Positions 9,488 to 18,161 of a stretch of DNA of 64,000 bases are shown here, piece after piece. The DNA is taken from assembly GCA_024401365.1 (NCBI GenBank), contig JAKSLE010000001.1, positions 186,001 to 250,000 of the forward strand, in the 5' to 3' direction. This DNA is from Bacteroidales bacterium (GTDB taxonomy: Bacteria > Bacteroidota > Bacteroidia > Bacteroidales > Marinilabiliaceae). Made by a program: the position numbers and the translations under genes. The notes below the pieces were generated by a model. It saw only the letters and a list, made by a program, of their open reading frames with translations, was not told the DNA's origin and did no database searches. The stretch's first letter is position 1, and each line of letters begins with the position of its first letter.

Positions 9488-11911
9488 TTATTTATTAAAA
9501 TTGATAGCCTCTTGGATAACCTCCTCTATAGTATGGACATAGTGGAAGTTGAGACCGCGAATATAATCAACTTTTATTTCATCTACATCACGTTTATTCT
9601 CAAAGCACATTACGATATCAGTAATACCTGCGCGTTTAGCTGCGAGAATTTTCTCTTTGATACCACCCACGGGGAGCACTTTACCGCGGAGAGTTATCTC
9701 TCCAGTCATAGCCAAGCGCTTATGTACTGGGGCGCCAGAGAGAGCTGAGACGATAGCGGTGACCATAGTAATACCTGCGGATGGGCCATCTTTAGGTATT
9801 GCGCCCTCGGGCACATGGATATGTACATTGAGGTTATCGAAATCCCAAGAAGAGATATTCCAGGTAGACGCGTGAGAATGGACATACTCCAGAGCCAGCA
9901 CGGCAGACTCCTTCATAACGTCGCCCAGTTGGCCCGTCAGAGTCAGTTTACTACCCTTACCAATAGTAGCGCTTGTCTCCACGAAGAGGATCTGACCACC
10001 CACGGCGGTCCAAGCGAGGCCAGTAACCACGCCAGGTTTCATATCATCCTGCCACATATCATCGTTGTACCGTTCCACGCCCAGCATATCCTTCACCTCG
10101 GGCAGAGAAATTGGGAAATTAGATGTATCGGCGCCCTTAGCCTTTTGCAAGGCACGTTTACGACATACGGTAGCCAGCACCTTATTAAGTTGGCGCACAC
10201 CGCTCTCGCGAGTATAATGAGAAATGATATGAGACAACACATCGGCAGGGATCTGCACATCCTCGGTTTTCAGTCCATGTTCAGTCACCTGGCGAGGGAG
10301 GAGATGTCGTTCGGCAATTTCGCACTTCTCCTGCTGGACATAACCTGTGACCTCGATAAGCTCCATACGATCCAAGAGAGGAGCTGATATCTGGTTGACG
10401 TTATTCGCAGTAGCAATAAACATCACCTTAGAGAGATCGTAATCGATATCCAGGTAATTATCGTGGAAGGTACTATTCTGCTCAGGATCCAGCACCTCGA
10501 GAAGAGCAGAAGCGGGATCGCCGTGAGACGCGGAAGTCACCTTATCTATTTCATCCAGCATAAACACTGGGTTAGACGTACCCGCCTTTTTGATACCCTG
10601 CAAGACACGGCCCAACATGGCACCGATATATGTTTTACGGTGGCCACGTATTTCAGACTCATCGTGGAGTCCGCCCAAAGATATACGTATATACTTACGA
10701 CCCAGTGCCTCGGCTATGCTCTTACCCAAGGAAGTCTTACCCACGCCAGGAGGGCCGTACAAGCAAAGGATAGGAGACTTCATATCGCCCTTCTGCTTCA
10801 ATACGGCCAGATGTTCGAGTATACGCTCCTTGACCTTATCCAAACCATAGTGGTCGGCATTCAGGCGATCCTCAGCAGCCTGAATATCGAAATTATCCTC
10901 AGTATACTCATTCCAAGGGAGGTCGAGAATAGTCTCGACGTAATTTATCTGCATTGAGTACTCAGGGTTTCCTGGGTTGATACGTTGGAGGATCTCCACC
11001 TCCTTATTAAAAGTCTCGCGGACGGCATCGGGCCATTTTTTCTTCTCGGCTCGAGTTTGGTACTCAGCGATACGTTTATCATTAGGGTTACCCCCCAGTT
11101 CATCCTGAATAGCGCGCATCTCCTTTTGGAGGAAGAACTCCTTCTGTTGCTGGTCGATATCCCCCTTGACCTTAGACTGGATACGCATTTTAAGTTCCAC
11201 GTACTGCAGCTGCTGGTTGAGAGCGCTCAAGAGCAGCATACTACGGTCGTACAAGTTATCGGTATCGAGGACGGACTGCTTCTCGCCCACTGATATAGGC
11301 GAATTAGCTGCGACGAAGTTGACCGTAAGCGACTGGCCCTGTACATCGCGCACAGCCTGAGCCAATTCTACGGGGGCAGAAGCCTGAACGCGTATTATTT
11401 TCTGGGCAGCCTCCTTGATAGTACTCAACACTGCGGAGAACTCCCCCTGTTTATCGGGAGCTATCTGTTCATCGACGCGGCGATGAGCCTTAACCTGGAG
11501 ATAAGGCTCCTTGGCCACCAATTCATCGAGGCGCATACGGACTCGGCCCTGGAGGATGACCGTTATAGAGCCATCGGGCAATTCCAAGACTCGGAGTATT
11601 CGAGCCAAGGAGCCGACGCTATAAAGATCCTCGAGAGTAGGCTGTTCGGCGGTATCCTCCTTTTGAGCCACCACGATGAAAGTACCGCGAGAGCGTTCCA
11701 TATCACGAATAAGTTGCACAGAAGTCTTGCGGCGCACCGATATAGGCATGATACAACCTGGGAAGAGGACATTGCCGCGGATAGGGAGCAAAGGGAATGT
11801 AGCATCGGCAGACAATTCGCCCTCTCCATCCTCGTCAACAGGGGTATAGAGCGGGATAACCTGTTGAGGAGTATTAGCCTCCAGTCTATAATGATTAAGT
11901 ATATCGTTCAA
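9488..11911 (-). CDS. lon: ATP-dependent serine protease Lon
   Basis: An 807-residue AAA+ protease degrading misfolded and regulatory proteins. The N-terminal substrate-binding domain starts [18 protein letters not shown], Walker A is [13 protein letters not shown], Walker B is [10 protein letters not shown], and the protease dyad is the Ser in [10 protein letters not shown] with the Lys in [14 protein letters not shown]. The best start is a TTG at 11911-11909; no in-frame ATG lies nearby without losing the conserved N-terminus. A likely -7 box is at 11940-11947. Confidence 0.95.
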   Translation of the reverse strand: MNDILNHYRLEANTPQQVIPLYTPVDEDGEGELSADATFPLLPIRGNVLFPGCIMPISVRRKTSVQLIRDMERSRGTFIVVAQKEDTAEQPTLEDLYSVGSLARILRVLELPDGSITVILQGRVRMRLDELVAKEPYLQVKAHRRVDEQIAPDKQGEFSAVLSTIKEAAQKIIRVQASAPVELAQAVRDVQGQSLTVNFVAANSPISVGEKQSVLDTDNLYDRSMLLLSALNQQLQYVELKMRIQSKVKGDIDQQQKEFFLQKEMRAIQDELGGNPNDKRIAEYQTRAEKKKWPDAVRETFNKEVEILQRINPGNPEYSMQINYVETILDLPWNEYTEDNFDIQAAEDRLNADHYGLDKVKERILEHLAVLKQKGDMKSPILCLYGPPGVGKTSLGKSIAEALGRKYIRISLGGLHDESEIRGHRKTYIGAMLGRVLQGIKKAGTSNPVFMLDEIDKVTSASHGDPASALLEVLDPEQNSTFHDNYLDIDYDLSKVMFIATANNVNQISAPLLDRMELIEVTGYVQQEKCEIAERHLLPRQVTEHGLKTEDVQIPADVLSHIISHYTRESGVRQLNKVLATVCRKRALQKAKGADTSNFPISLPEVKDMLGVERYNDDMWQDDMKPGVVTGLAWTAVGGQILFVETSATIGKGSKLTLTGQLGDVMKESAVLALEYVHSHASTWNISSWDFDNLNVHIHVPEGAIPKDGPSAGITMVTAIVSALSGAPVHKRLAMTGEITLRGKVLPVGGIKEKILAAKRAGITDIVMCFENKRDVDEIKVDYIRGLNFHYVHTIEEVIQEAINFNK

Positions 11912-11939
11912 TGTTGGGTATTCTATTTATCTATTGGGA

Positions 11940-11947
11940 CAAAGATA
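11940..11947 (-). promoter_or_regulatory. Likely -7 box of the lon promoter
   Basis: Read on the minus strand this is TATCTTTG, matching the Bacteroidetes -7 consensus TAnnTTTG, 28 nt before the lon TTG start. No clear -33 TTTG was found at the right distance, so the call is moderate. Confidence 0.5.
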
Positions 11948-12092
11948 CATAAACTTTGCGAGGGAACAGATACTTTGGTCAAAAATATAGCAAAGAAGCC
12001 CAGAAGGGAGAAATTTAATGCATAAATATACAATGATTGCATATTGCAGACAGATGAAAATAAGATTTAACAAATAAATTAGGGGATATTGG

Positions 12093-12122
12093 TTTGATAT
12101 TGAAACAATTTATCTAACTTTG
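12093..12122 (+). promoter_or_regulatory. Promoter for the candidate small RNA
   Basis: TTTG at 12093-12096, an 18-bp spacer and TAACTTTG at 12115-12122 fit the Bacteroidetes TTTG/TAnnTTTG promoter. The spacer is slightly short. No ORF follows on this strand, which is why an RNA is proposed. Confidence 0.6.
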
Positions 12123-12126
12123 CAGA

Positions 12127-12330
12127 TGAATTATTATTCATTCGTATTGATTAATACGGGTGAAGATTGCGCTGGTATACGGTTAACCAAACTAATTGAC
12201 TAAAACCAAAGAAATGAGACTGAGGTGCGAGCCTCGGTTGCACGACAAAACGTGTAACAGCGTAAATAGAGGTATATAAGTTGTTATGAATGACAGAGGG
12301 TCGTGGCGTGATGCTCGACCCTTTGTTTGT
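12127..12330 (+). ncRNA. Candidate structured small RNA with intrinsic terminator
   Basis: The predicted transcript of about 200 nt begins just after a consensus promoter. TCATTCGTA (12138-12146) can pair with TATGAATGA (12285-12293), closing the molecule. Two inner hairpins follow one another: CTGAGG/CCTCGG (12220-12237) and GTTGCACG/CGTGTAAC (12237-12258), the second perfect apart from one G-U pair. A terminator follows. Paired ends plus a terminator resemble 6S-type RNAs, but I cannot identify the family. No open reading frame of note lies within it. Confidence 0.55.
12297..12330 (+). terminator. Terminator of the candidate small RNA
   Basis: AGGGTCG (12297-12303) pairs with CGACCCT (12316-12322) around a 12-nt loop, followed by the T-rich TTGTTTGTC. 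The T tract is interrupted by G but the stem is strong. Confidence 0.65.
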
Positions 12331-12397
12331 CTATATATATCACTGATAATGAGAGAGTGATGGGAAGAAGCTAACAAGCGGGAAGGTATAGGGAGGT

Positions 12398-12430
12398 TAT
12401 AGAGAGCATAGAGGTTGCTCGCAGTTTTTT
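12398..12430 (+). repeat. Dispersed intergenic element, copy B
   Basis: TATAGAGAGCATAGAG followed directly by the core GTTGCTCGCAGTTTTTT (12414-12430), plus orientation. Both flanking protein genes are on the minus strand; only the candidate RNA upstream is on the same strand. Confidence 0.85.
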
Positions 12431-12479
12431 ATTTTAGCGCGGACGTCGAAATAGATGTGAAAGACGACGCTAGACGGCA

Positions 12480-13436
12480 TTATTGAGCATCGGGCATAGT
12501 TTTTTCTGCCAGCAGAGAAGCCAGATAGACCTGCTCTGCCTGTCCCTTAGTAGGAGTCAGCACTGCTCGGTCCAAGGCGTTGAGGATATAGAGATCCATT
12601 ATGGTAGTATAACCCGAATGAGAATAGACATGCTGAGCCCGCTGGATGAAATGGGCTATTTCGGGAGCAGAAGCATTGGGGTAGCAATTGTAATTAGGGT
12701 TATTATTATCTATACCACCTATGAGCACACTAGGTGCGTCGTGTGTGGTTAGTGGCTGTGTTAAGGGAGCGTTAAGAGAAGATTCATACTCCCTTCGGGT
12801 TTTACGAGGGCCAGTTATGATATGCAAGCTATAGATATCTAAAGGGGCATTTTTCACCTTATACTCGGCATAGCGAGACAGAGGACCCACGTAGAACAAT
12901 CGGGATTTAACGCGACAAGATGCAGTAGAGAGCGAACCCGCCAAGCGATGATCGGGGAAATCGGGGACTATGCAGAAATTGAACTTCGACAAGAGGCGAG
13001 CTATACCCCAAGAGACCACGTGGCGAATCAAAGCAGGGCAAGAGGTCCACGGGATAGGCGAAAGTTGGTGCGTAATAATCGCCGTAGGGCACGATGAAGA
13101 GTACAACCCGTATCGATTGTCGGATATCACCATATCGATATTATGCTCTCTTACAACTCTCCGGAGGGCCATATGCTCCCGCAAGATACAGAAGAAAAAA
13201 TAAGGCAATTGGAGCGTTATAGCCAAAGGCAGAGGCAGCCAAGAAGGCACCCAAGGAGAAAAAGATGACAAATTGACAGTAGGCAAGTGAGGGAACTCAC
13301 TCTGGAGCAACTGCAAAGAATCGCCCGAGCCGGCAAGAAGCACCTCATTGTGGTGAGCCAAGAGGTGTTTGACGACTGCTGCGGAGCGAGAGGCGTGGCC
13401 CAAGCCCCAATCAAGGGGTGAGATGAGGATACGCAT
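12480..13436 (-). CDS. MurG-like glycosyltransferase (GT28 type)
   Basis: A 318-residue protein from the ATG at 13436, chosen because MRILISPLDWGLGHASRS opens the glycine-rich N-terminal sugar-acceptor domain; the frame is open further upstream but that stretch is hydrophobic and non-conserved. The C-terminal GGIDNNN region, SHSGYTTIMDLYILN and PTKGQAEQVYLA resemble the donor-nucleotide site of MurG/GT28 enzymes. The C-terminus ends shortly after the QAEQ motif, shorter than MurG. The acceptor is unknown. It is divergent from the DUF1232 gene. Confidence 0.7.
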   Translation of the reverse strand: MRILISPLDWGLGHASRSAAVVKHLLAHHNEVLLAGSGDSLQLLQSEFPHLPTVNLSSFSPWVPSWLPLPLAITLQLPYFFFCILREHMALRRVVREHNIDMVISDNRYGLYSSSCPTAIITHQLSPIPWTSCPALIRHVVSWGIARLLSKFNFCIVPDFPDHRLAGSLSTASCRVKSRLFYVGPLSRYAEYKVKNAPLDIYSLHIITGPRKTRREYESSLNAPLTQPLTTHDAPSVLIGGIDNNNPNYNCYPNASAPEIAHFIQRAQHVYSHSGYTTIMDLYILNALDRAVLTPTKGQAEQVYLASLLAEKTMPDAQ

Positions 13437-13504
13437 GATGATGACAAAAATAGTGATATTTTCAAGAAGAGAGAATAAGGAGAACACATATGAAAGTTTG
13501 GCAG

Positions 13505-13512
13505 TATATTTG
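13505..13512 (+). promoter_or_regulatory. Likely -7 box for the DUF1232 gene
   Basis: TATATTTG matches TAnnTTTG 42 nt before the start at 13555. No TTG at the expected -33 distance was found. Confidence 0.45.
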
Positions 13513-13554
13513 TAGGGGAAGAAAAGTGTAGTGTTAAACCAAAAAACAAAAGGA

Positions 13555-13938
13555 ATGACGAATTTACCTGCAAACATTGAGAATTACGGGGGGCATTATT
13601 CCGACTCCTCGCTTTGGGACAAGATCAAGAAGCTCCTTGGCAAGGCCGGCAAAGAGGTTGTATATAACGCCTTGACGCTATACTATGCGCTACAAAACCC
13701 CAAGTTACCCACCAAAGACAAAGCGATTATCATTGGTGCGTTAGGTTATCTGATATTACCAGCCGACCTTGTGCCTGATTTTCTGCCATTGGTAGGTTAC
13801 ACTGATGATGCAGCTGCGTTGTATGCTGCCATCAAGAAGGTTTGGGGCAGCATTACGCCTGAGGTCAAGTTAAAGGCGAGAGCCAAGACAGATTCGCTAC
13901 TTGGCACTGGGGAAGTAACGGACATCATCTCCAAGTAG
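13555..13938 (+). CDS. DUF1232 (YkvA-like) membrane-associated protein
   Basis: A 127-residue protein; the ATG at 13555 is preferred over one 24 nt upstream because AAAGGA lies just before it. The DUF1232 signature is clear: TLYYALQNPKLPTKDKAIIIGALGYLILPADLVPDFLPLVGYTDDAAAL (given only to show the DLVPD and GYTDD boxes). One hydrophobic segment could insert in the membrane. Function is unknown in the family. It is monocistronic, ending at a hairpin shared with the convergent FNT gene. Confidence 0.8.
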   Translation: MTNLPANIENYGGHYSDSSLWDKIKKLLGKAGKEVVYNALTLYYALQNPKLPTKDKAIIIGALGYLILPADLVPDFLPLVGYTDDAAALYAAIKKVWGSITPEVKLKARAKTDSLLGTGEVTDIISK

Positions 13939-13980
13939 GGATACGACCAGAGACAAAAAGCATTTAACTCTTTATACACA

Positions 13981-14033
13981 AAGGGTACTTCGCCATGAAC
14001 CGATAGGCGGGGTGCCCTTAATTTTGATTTTTA
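13981..14033 (+). terminator. Bidirectional hairpin between the DUF1232 and FNT genes
   Basis: AAGGGTACTTCGCC (13981-13994) pairs with GGCGGGGTGCCCTT (14006-14019) over 14 bp with three G-U pairs, followed on the plus strand by T-rich sequence up to 14033. It overlaps the last codon of the FNT gene. Confidence 0.7.
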
Positions 14034-14614
14034 GGCACAAACAATCGATAGAGATTACACCCTGCGAGGTTACCAATTACGATAGCCACATAAACGGCCG
14101 AGACACTCAAAGCATTATCTGCCAGCAGAGACGTTGATGCCATACAATAGTAGTAGGCGTCGGCTATGCAGTGGGTAAAACCGCACAAAATAAAGACAGG
14201 CACGCCGAAGACAAGCGGGAGCCACTGCTGTTTGCGGGCAAACTCCACGGCGGTGGTCATGATAAGGCCGCAGCCGATACCCAGCAATCCACACTTTACC
14301 GGTCCTAAAGAAAGACGTTTCATCACTATAGCGTCGGCGCTCTCTATGAGAGAAGGAGTAGTATATCTCACGAGGAGAGCTGAGATGAAGCATCCGAAGA
14401 TATTTGCGAGTAAGATAACCCCGAGGGCACCCCACGAGTTGCGAGTAACATAACCCGCTGTACCCGTATAGAGTTTCAGTTTATAATGGACGACAGCCAG
14501 CAAGCCGAAAGCGAACATCACGGCGCCAGGTATGCCACCGACATTCAAGAAAACAGTACCACCAATAGCTATGGCTATACCTGCAAAGATTCCGAGTCGT
14601 ACTGTATTTATCAT
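14018..14614 (-). CDS. Formate/nitrite transporter (FNT) family channel
   Basis: A 198-residue integral membrane protein starting at the ATG at 14614 (MINTVRLGIFAGIAIAIGG); the upstream extension is not conserved in character. About six hydrophobic segments are visible with the FNT hallmarks LYTGTAGYVTRNSWG and LCGFTHCIADAYYY, the latter containing the conserved central His. FNT proteins form pentameric channels for small monovalent anions such as formate, nitrite or hydrosulfide. It is short for the family (usually about 250 or more residues), so the substrate cannot be assigned. It stands alone. Confidence 0.75.
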   Translation of the reverse strand: MINTVRLGIFAGIAIAIGGTVFLNVGGIPGAVMFAFGLLAVVHYKLKLYTGTAGYVTRNSWGALGVILLANIFGCFISALLVRYTTPSLIESADAIVMKRLSLGPVKCGLLGIGCGLIMTTAVEFARKQQWLPLVFGVPVFILCGFTHCIADAYYYCMASTSLLADNALSVSAVYVAIVIGNLAGCNLYRLFVPKNQN

Positions 14615-14740
14615 GTCAAATAGAATAATGTTATGAGGCAAAAGTATAAAAGAATTTGGACTTAACACGATACTTGGAACAAAAGAGAAGTCAGATTCAC
14701 GAATAGTCGGTCGTTATTAGGCTTCAGCATAGTCGCTGTC

Positions 14741-14773
14741 TATATAGAGTCTCCTTGTTGCTCGCAGTTTTTT
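14741..14773 (+). repeat. Dispersed intergenic element, copy C
   Basis: TATATAGAGTCTCCTT followed by the core GTTGCTCGCAGTTTTTT (14757-14773), plus orientation. Both neighbouring genes are on the minus strand and no plus-strand transcript is evident, so this copy is antisense to its surroundings. Confidence 0.85.
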
Positions 14774-14797
14774 ATTTAAACGCATTCAAAATAAGCA

Positions 14798-14830
14798 AGA
14801 AAAGCGAAGCACCTAGAAGGCACTTCGCTT
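14798..14830 (-). terminator. Terminator of the beta-helix lipoprotein gene
   Basis: AAGCGAAG (14802-14809) pairs perfectly with CTTCGCTT (14823-14830). Read on the minus strand the stem is followed by TTCTTGC and a T-rich stretch. Confidence 0.7.
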
Positions 14831-14866
14831 GGATTTACGTTATTATTATGTAGACGTTCTACTAAA

Positions 14867-16399
14867 TCAGAAAGGCATTTCGTCGAGGACGGCAGGTTTG
14901 ATTTCTACATCCTCCTCCTTCTCCTCATCCCAGTAAGAATACTCAGTCTCGTCGTATACGTTACCCAGCTTACAGTTCTCGAAAGTTACATTCTCAGTTG
15001 AGATCTGAGGCTTATCACTACCACGACTACCCAACTTGATACCGTAGGCATTGCTATTAGAGACCTTGACATTCTTCATAGTACCCTTTGCATCGTTAGC
15101 GATATAGATAGCCTGACTGTTATCCTCATAACCACCTTCAGAGACTATGAGGTTCTCGATATTGATAGATTCAGACCTACTGCAATCCAAGAAGAGACCA
15201 TTCCAGTACATATCATCAGCCAAGCCCTTGAAAGTAACAGGAGCCTTTTCAGTACCCTTAACTATCAGTTTTGTTTCATATTCGAAATTAACAGACTCAG
15301 CCTCTTTAACTATGAAAGTTACGCCCTCCTCGATAGTACAAGTAGTACCACTATCTTTAGCGCGGGCGCCATAATAAAGAAAATATGGGATACCATGATT
15401 CTTGAGAGTATACCTATTACCCTTTTCTAACCAATAAGCATTTATTCTTATCATCTCATTGTCATTATTCTTAAAAGAATTATCTGAGAAGGTATCGAGA
15501 GTACGGAAATCATTGACAACTATTGGATAACCTGCATTATCCTCGAAGATATTATTCTCAGCTGCGAGTACAGTAACGGCGTCATTAACCCAGATAGCAT
15601 CAGAATCAGAACCCTTGAATGTACAGTTTTTGATTGTCACCTTCGCCTCATCAAGAATTGCTACCATTTCGTCGTTGCTACCGCCATTGATAAACTCTAC
15701 ATACTCCCATACATTCTCCTTACGGCTTGAGTGAAGAGCGATACGGTCCCATGCGCCTGAGCCAGGATTAGTAGGAACACCTGTGAACTGGATAGGCATA
15801 TCCTTTGTACCCTTCATAACGAGGCCGCAGTCGCCAGCCACATCGATAGCAGAGCTAGAAGAAGCGAATGCGATAGTAACACCCTTCTCAATAGTAAGAG
15901 TAGCGTTACCGCTAATCCAAAGAGTACCATCGATGATGTAATCGATAGGGAGACCGAGATCCTTAAGAGTAGTATGCTTGTCGATAGTACCATTAAGTTC
16001 CTGTGGGTCGGTAACTGTTGTATTACCACCAGGATTTACGTCACCCTTAACAGTAACAGTAACTACGTAAGCTGCTGTAGAGCCATCCTCGGCCTTTACG
16101 GTATAGACTACAGGGTTTGTAAAATCCACCTGTGCGCCAGAAGCTGGGGTAACAGTTGCCTTATCAGACACAACGATAGTTGGGACAAGAGTCTTAACAT
16201 CTGTACCAGCAGGCACCTCGACATTAATCTGCTTAGTCTGCTCATTAACCACGCCCGACACAGCTGGGATAGCGAAGTTGAAAGTTGTCAATTGTTTAGC
16301 ATCGCTAAGTTTAGGTTCATCCTTTTCATCCTCTCCACAAGAAGAGAAGCACAGTGCTGCTGCTACGAATGCGAACAGTAACTTTAGTGTTTTTGTCAT
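14867..16399 (-). CDS. Surface lipoprotein: DUF5018-like N-domain plus right-handed beta-helix
   Basis: A 510-residue protein with a lipoprotein signal peptide ending at the lipobox FSSC (acylated Cys near 20) followed by an acidic linker EDEKDEP. Residues about 35-125 form a beta-sandwich-like domain with VPAGTDVKTLVPTIVVS and YTVKAEDGS, matching the DUF5018 type. The rest is a repetitive parallel beta-helix with rungs such as EYVEFINGG and VTIKNCTFKG and many Asn and Asp residues. It is presumably exposed at the outer membrane; no catalytic site is recognised. It is transcribed divergently from a histidine kinase/response regulator pair that may control it. Confidence 0.75.
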   Translation of the reverse strand: MTKTLKLLFAFVAAALCFSSCGEDEKDEPKLSDAKQLTTFNFAIPAVSGVVNEQTKQINVEVPAGTDVKTLVPTIVVSDKATVTPASGAQVDFTNPVVYTVKAEDGSTAAYVVTVTVKGDVNPGGNTTVTDPQELNGTIDKHTTLKDLGLPIDYIIDGTLWISGNATLTIEKGVTIAFASSSSAIDVAGDCGLVMKGTKDMPIQFTGVPTNPGSGAWDRIALHSSRKENVWEYVEFINGGSNDEMVAILDEAKVTIKNCTFKGSDSDAIWVNDAVTVLAAENNIFEDNAGYPIVVNDFRTLDTFSDNSFKNNDNEMIRINAYWLEKGNRYTLKNHGIPYFLYYGARAKDSGTTCTIEEGVTFIVKEAESVNFEYETKLIVKGTEKAPVTFKGLADDMYWNGLFLDCSRSESINIENLIVSEGGYEDNSQAIYIANDAKGTMKNVKVSNSNAYGIKLGSRGSDKPQISTENVTFENCKLGNVYDETEYSYWDEEKEEDVEIKPAVLDEMPF

Positions 16400-16459
16400 A
16401 ATTCTATGTGTTTTTTGTTGTTAATATTTCCTTTCTATTGTGACTAGAAGTTCACGATG

Positions 16460-16490
16460 CAAATTTCGGCATGATAGAAATTTGTCACAA
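16460..16490 (-). promoter_or_regulatory. Promoter of the beta-helix lipoprotein gene with overlapping inverted repeat
   Basis: On the minus strand: TTG (16490-16488), a 20-bp spacer, then GAAATTTG (16467-16460), seven of eight bases of the -7 consensus TAnnTTTG. The same stretch holds a perfect inverted repeat CAAATTTC/GAAATTTG (16460-16467 and 16477-16484, 9-bp gap) that covers the -7 box and part of the spacer, as an operator would. A second small palindrome, CCCAC-TTTT-GTGGG, lies at 16492-16505. Confidence 0.5.
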
Positions 16491-16549
16491 TCCCACTTTT
16501 GTGGGGGTAGTGATTATAATTCATATCCGATAACTATATTTGTTACGCT

Positions 16550-16581
16550 TTTGTTTTTTTTTGTTACAATAATTATATTTG
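16550..16581 (+). promoter_or_regulatory. Promoter of the histidine kinase/response regulator operon
   Basis: TTTG ending at 16553, a 20-bp spacer and TATATTTG at 16574-16581 match the Bacteroidetes promoter well. Transcription would begin near 16586-16590, which places the ATG at 16584 outside the message and supports 16608 as the kinase start. Confidence 0.65.
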
Positions 16582-16607
16582 CAATGAGAAATAATCACAC
16601 ACAATTT

Positions 16608-18161
16608 ATGAACAAGAAACTATGGGGAATGGCGGTGTTGCTCCTTATGATTGGGCAATCATCTGCATTTTCCCAATATGGCGACCATCGAAACAGACAT
16701 GAAGATTCGTTAGAAGTCGTTTTGCACACCCAAGAACTTACTCCCCAAGAGAAAGTGCGCACCCTCTCGAACCTTATGTGGGGGTTTTTACAGACAGACG
16801 GTGAAAAATCGAAGAGATATGCATGGCAATTAATAGAGCATGCGCAGAAGTACGATTTTGCGCTAGCTGAAAGTGACGCCTATAGGATATTGGGGCAGCA
16901 CGAATATGCCAGTGGGCAGCATTTCAGAGCGGACAGTCTATTTCAGTGTTCGCAGAGAGCCATAGAAAAGATGAAGACGTTGGATGAATACACTGAATCG
17001 GACGTTGACAACATGCAATCGACGCTCTGGGGAGCCATAGCCAACAATGAAAATGTTCAGGGGAAGTCGGCAGAAGCCATTGATCATTACGAAAAGATGC
17101 TTAATCTGCTGATTAAGCACAACTGGAAAGAGAATCAGGCAATACTCTTTTATAATATAGGAGAGTTATACTTAGAATTAAAAGACCTTGAAAATGCGAC
17201 AAAAAGCTATCAAAAAGCTGAAGAAATAGCAGAAGCGACAGGAGATTCGCTTATTTTAGCTATAACCAAGAAAGGAACTGTGTCTCTGTTGATAGCACAA
17301 GGAGAATATGGGAAGGCTTTGGAAGAGTCACGTCAATCGCTAGAATATTTTCAGAGGCATAGAGAAGAAAGAGAAAGTGAGAATGAGGTACTTACCACGC
17401 AAGTAGAGGCACTAGAGAAGATTAACAGTCAGGCTCACACTATAAATATTATTGGCTACATACTTGTGGTGGCGTTGGCATGCGTTATAGTCATGGCATT
17501 CTTCCTTATGAAACAACAGAAAAAGAGAGCCGAGAGTGAGAAGAAATTAGCTGAGATTAGGGCCACTATAGCTGGAGAGACAGAAGAGAGAACCAGACTT
17601 GCCAAAGATTTGCACGACGGCATAGGCAGTATGCTCACGGCGGTAAGGATAAATCTTGAGTCGTTTCAGCAGCACCTCACTGACACTATGCCCGGTGAGA
17701 GTCTAGAGCAGACATACGTAGTACTTGACAAAGCCAGAACAGAGCTAAGACGAGTGGCGCATCACCTTATGCCAGATGCTCTTCAGAAAAACGGTCTTGA
17801 TGCGGCGTTGAGCGATTTCTGCAGATGTACGCCTAAAGTCAACTATTTTTCCACTGGGTACAAACCGATGGACAGTGAAATGGAAAAAATGCTATATTTG
17901 GTAACGCATGAGCTAGTAAACAACGCTCTCAAGCACGCCAACGCCGACAACATAGAAGTGCAACTACTTCAGGATGAGCAACAAATATCCATCACGGTCA
18001 GTGACGACGGTTGCGGCATGAGCAAAGAGACGGTTGACCGCGGCATGGGACTTAACAATATTAAAGAGCGCATAGCGGTCTACAGCGGGCGCATGTCGGT
18101 AGACAGTGTACAGGGCGAAGGCACGGAGATATTAATCACATTACCATATAAAGGAATATGA
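16608..18161 (+). CDS. TPR-containing sensor histidine kinase (HisKA_3 type)
   Basis: A 517-residue protein from the ATG at 16608 (MNKKLWGMAVLLL). It has a signal sequence, then periplasmic tetratricopeptide-like helices (AILFYNIGELYLELKDLENA and neighbours), a coiled coil, a transmembrane helix (IIGYILVVALACVIVMAFFL) and a NarX/DesK-type kinase. The phospho-acceptor His is in KDLHDGIGSML; the ATPase domain has THELVNNALKHA (N box), DDGCGMS and GMGLNNIKERI (G boxes). It overlaps the response regulator by ATGA, indicating translational coupling. The signal is unknown; the divergent lipoprotein is a likely target. Confidence 0.88.
   Translation: MNKKLWGMAVLLLMIGQSSAFSQYGDHRNRHEDSLEVVLHTQELTPQEKVRTLSNLMWGFLQTDGEKSKRYAWQLIEHAQKYDFALAESDAYRILGQHEYASGQHFRADSLFQCSQRAIEKMKTLDEYTESDVDNMQSTLWGAIANNENVQGKSAEAIDHYEKMLNLLIKHNWKENQAILFYNIGELYLELKDLENATKSYQKAEEIAEATGDSLILAITKKGTVSLLIAQGEYGKALEESRQSLEYFQRHREERESENEVLTTQVEALEKINSQAHTINIIGYILVVALACVIVMAFFLMKQQKKRAESEKKLAEIRATIAGETEERTRLAKDLHDGIGSMLTAVRINLESFQQHLTDTMPGESLEQTYVVLDKARTELRRVAHHLMPDALQKNGLDAALSDFCRCTPKVNYFSTGYKPMDSEMEKMLYLVTHELVNNALKHANADNIEVQLLQDEQQISITVSDDGCGMSKETVDRGMGLNNIKERIAVYSGRMSVDSVQGEGTEILITLPYKGI

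Larger units (their letters stand above)
11912..12479. other. 568-bp intergenic region holding the lon promoter, a candidate small RNA and repeat B
   Basis: Between lon and the MurG-like gene, both on the minus strand, no protein gene is convincing. The region contains a minus-strand -7 box for lon, a plus-strand promoter followed by a foldable RNA and terminator (12093-12330), and dispersed element copy B. Confidence 0.6.

Noticed and set aside
12127-12330. Calling the candidate RNA 6S RNA, SRP RNA or tmRNA outright
   Set aside because: No SRP tetraloop region, tmRNA tag frame or confident 6S central bubble could be shown by eye, so only a generic structured RNA is claimed.
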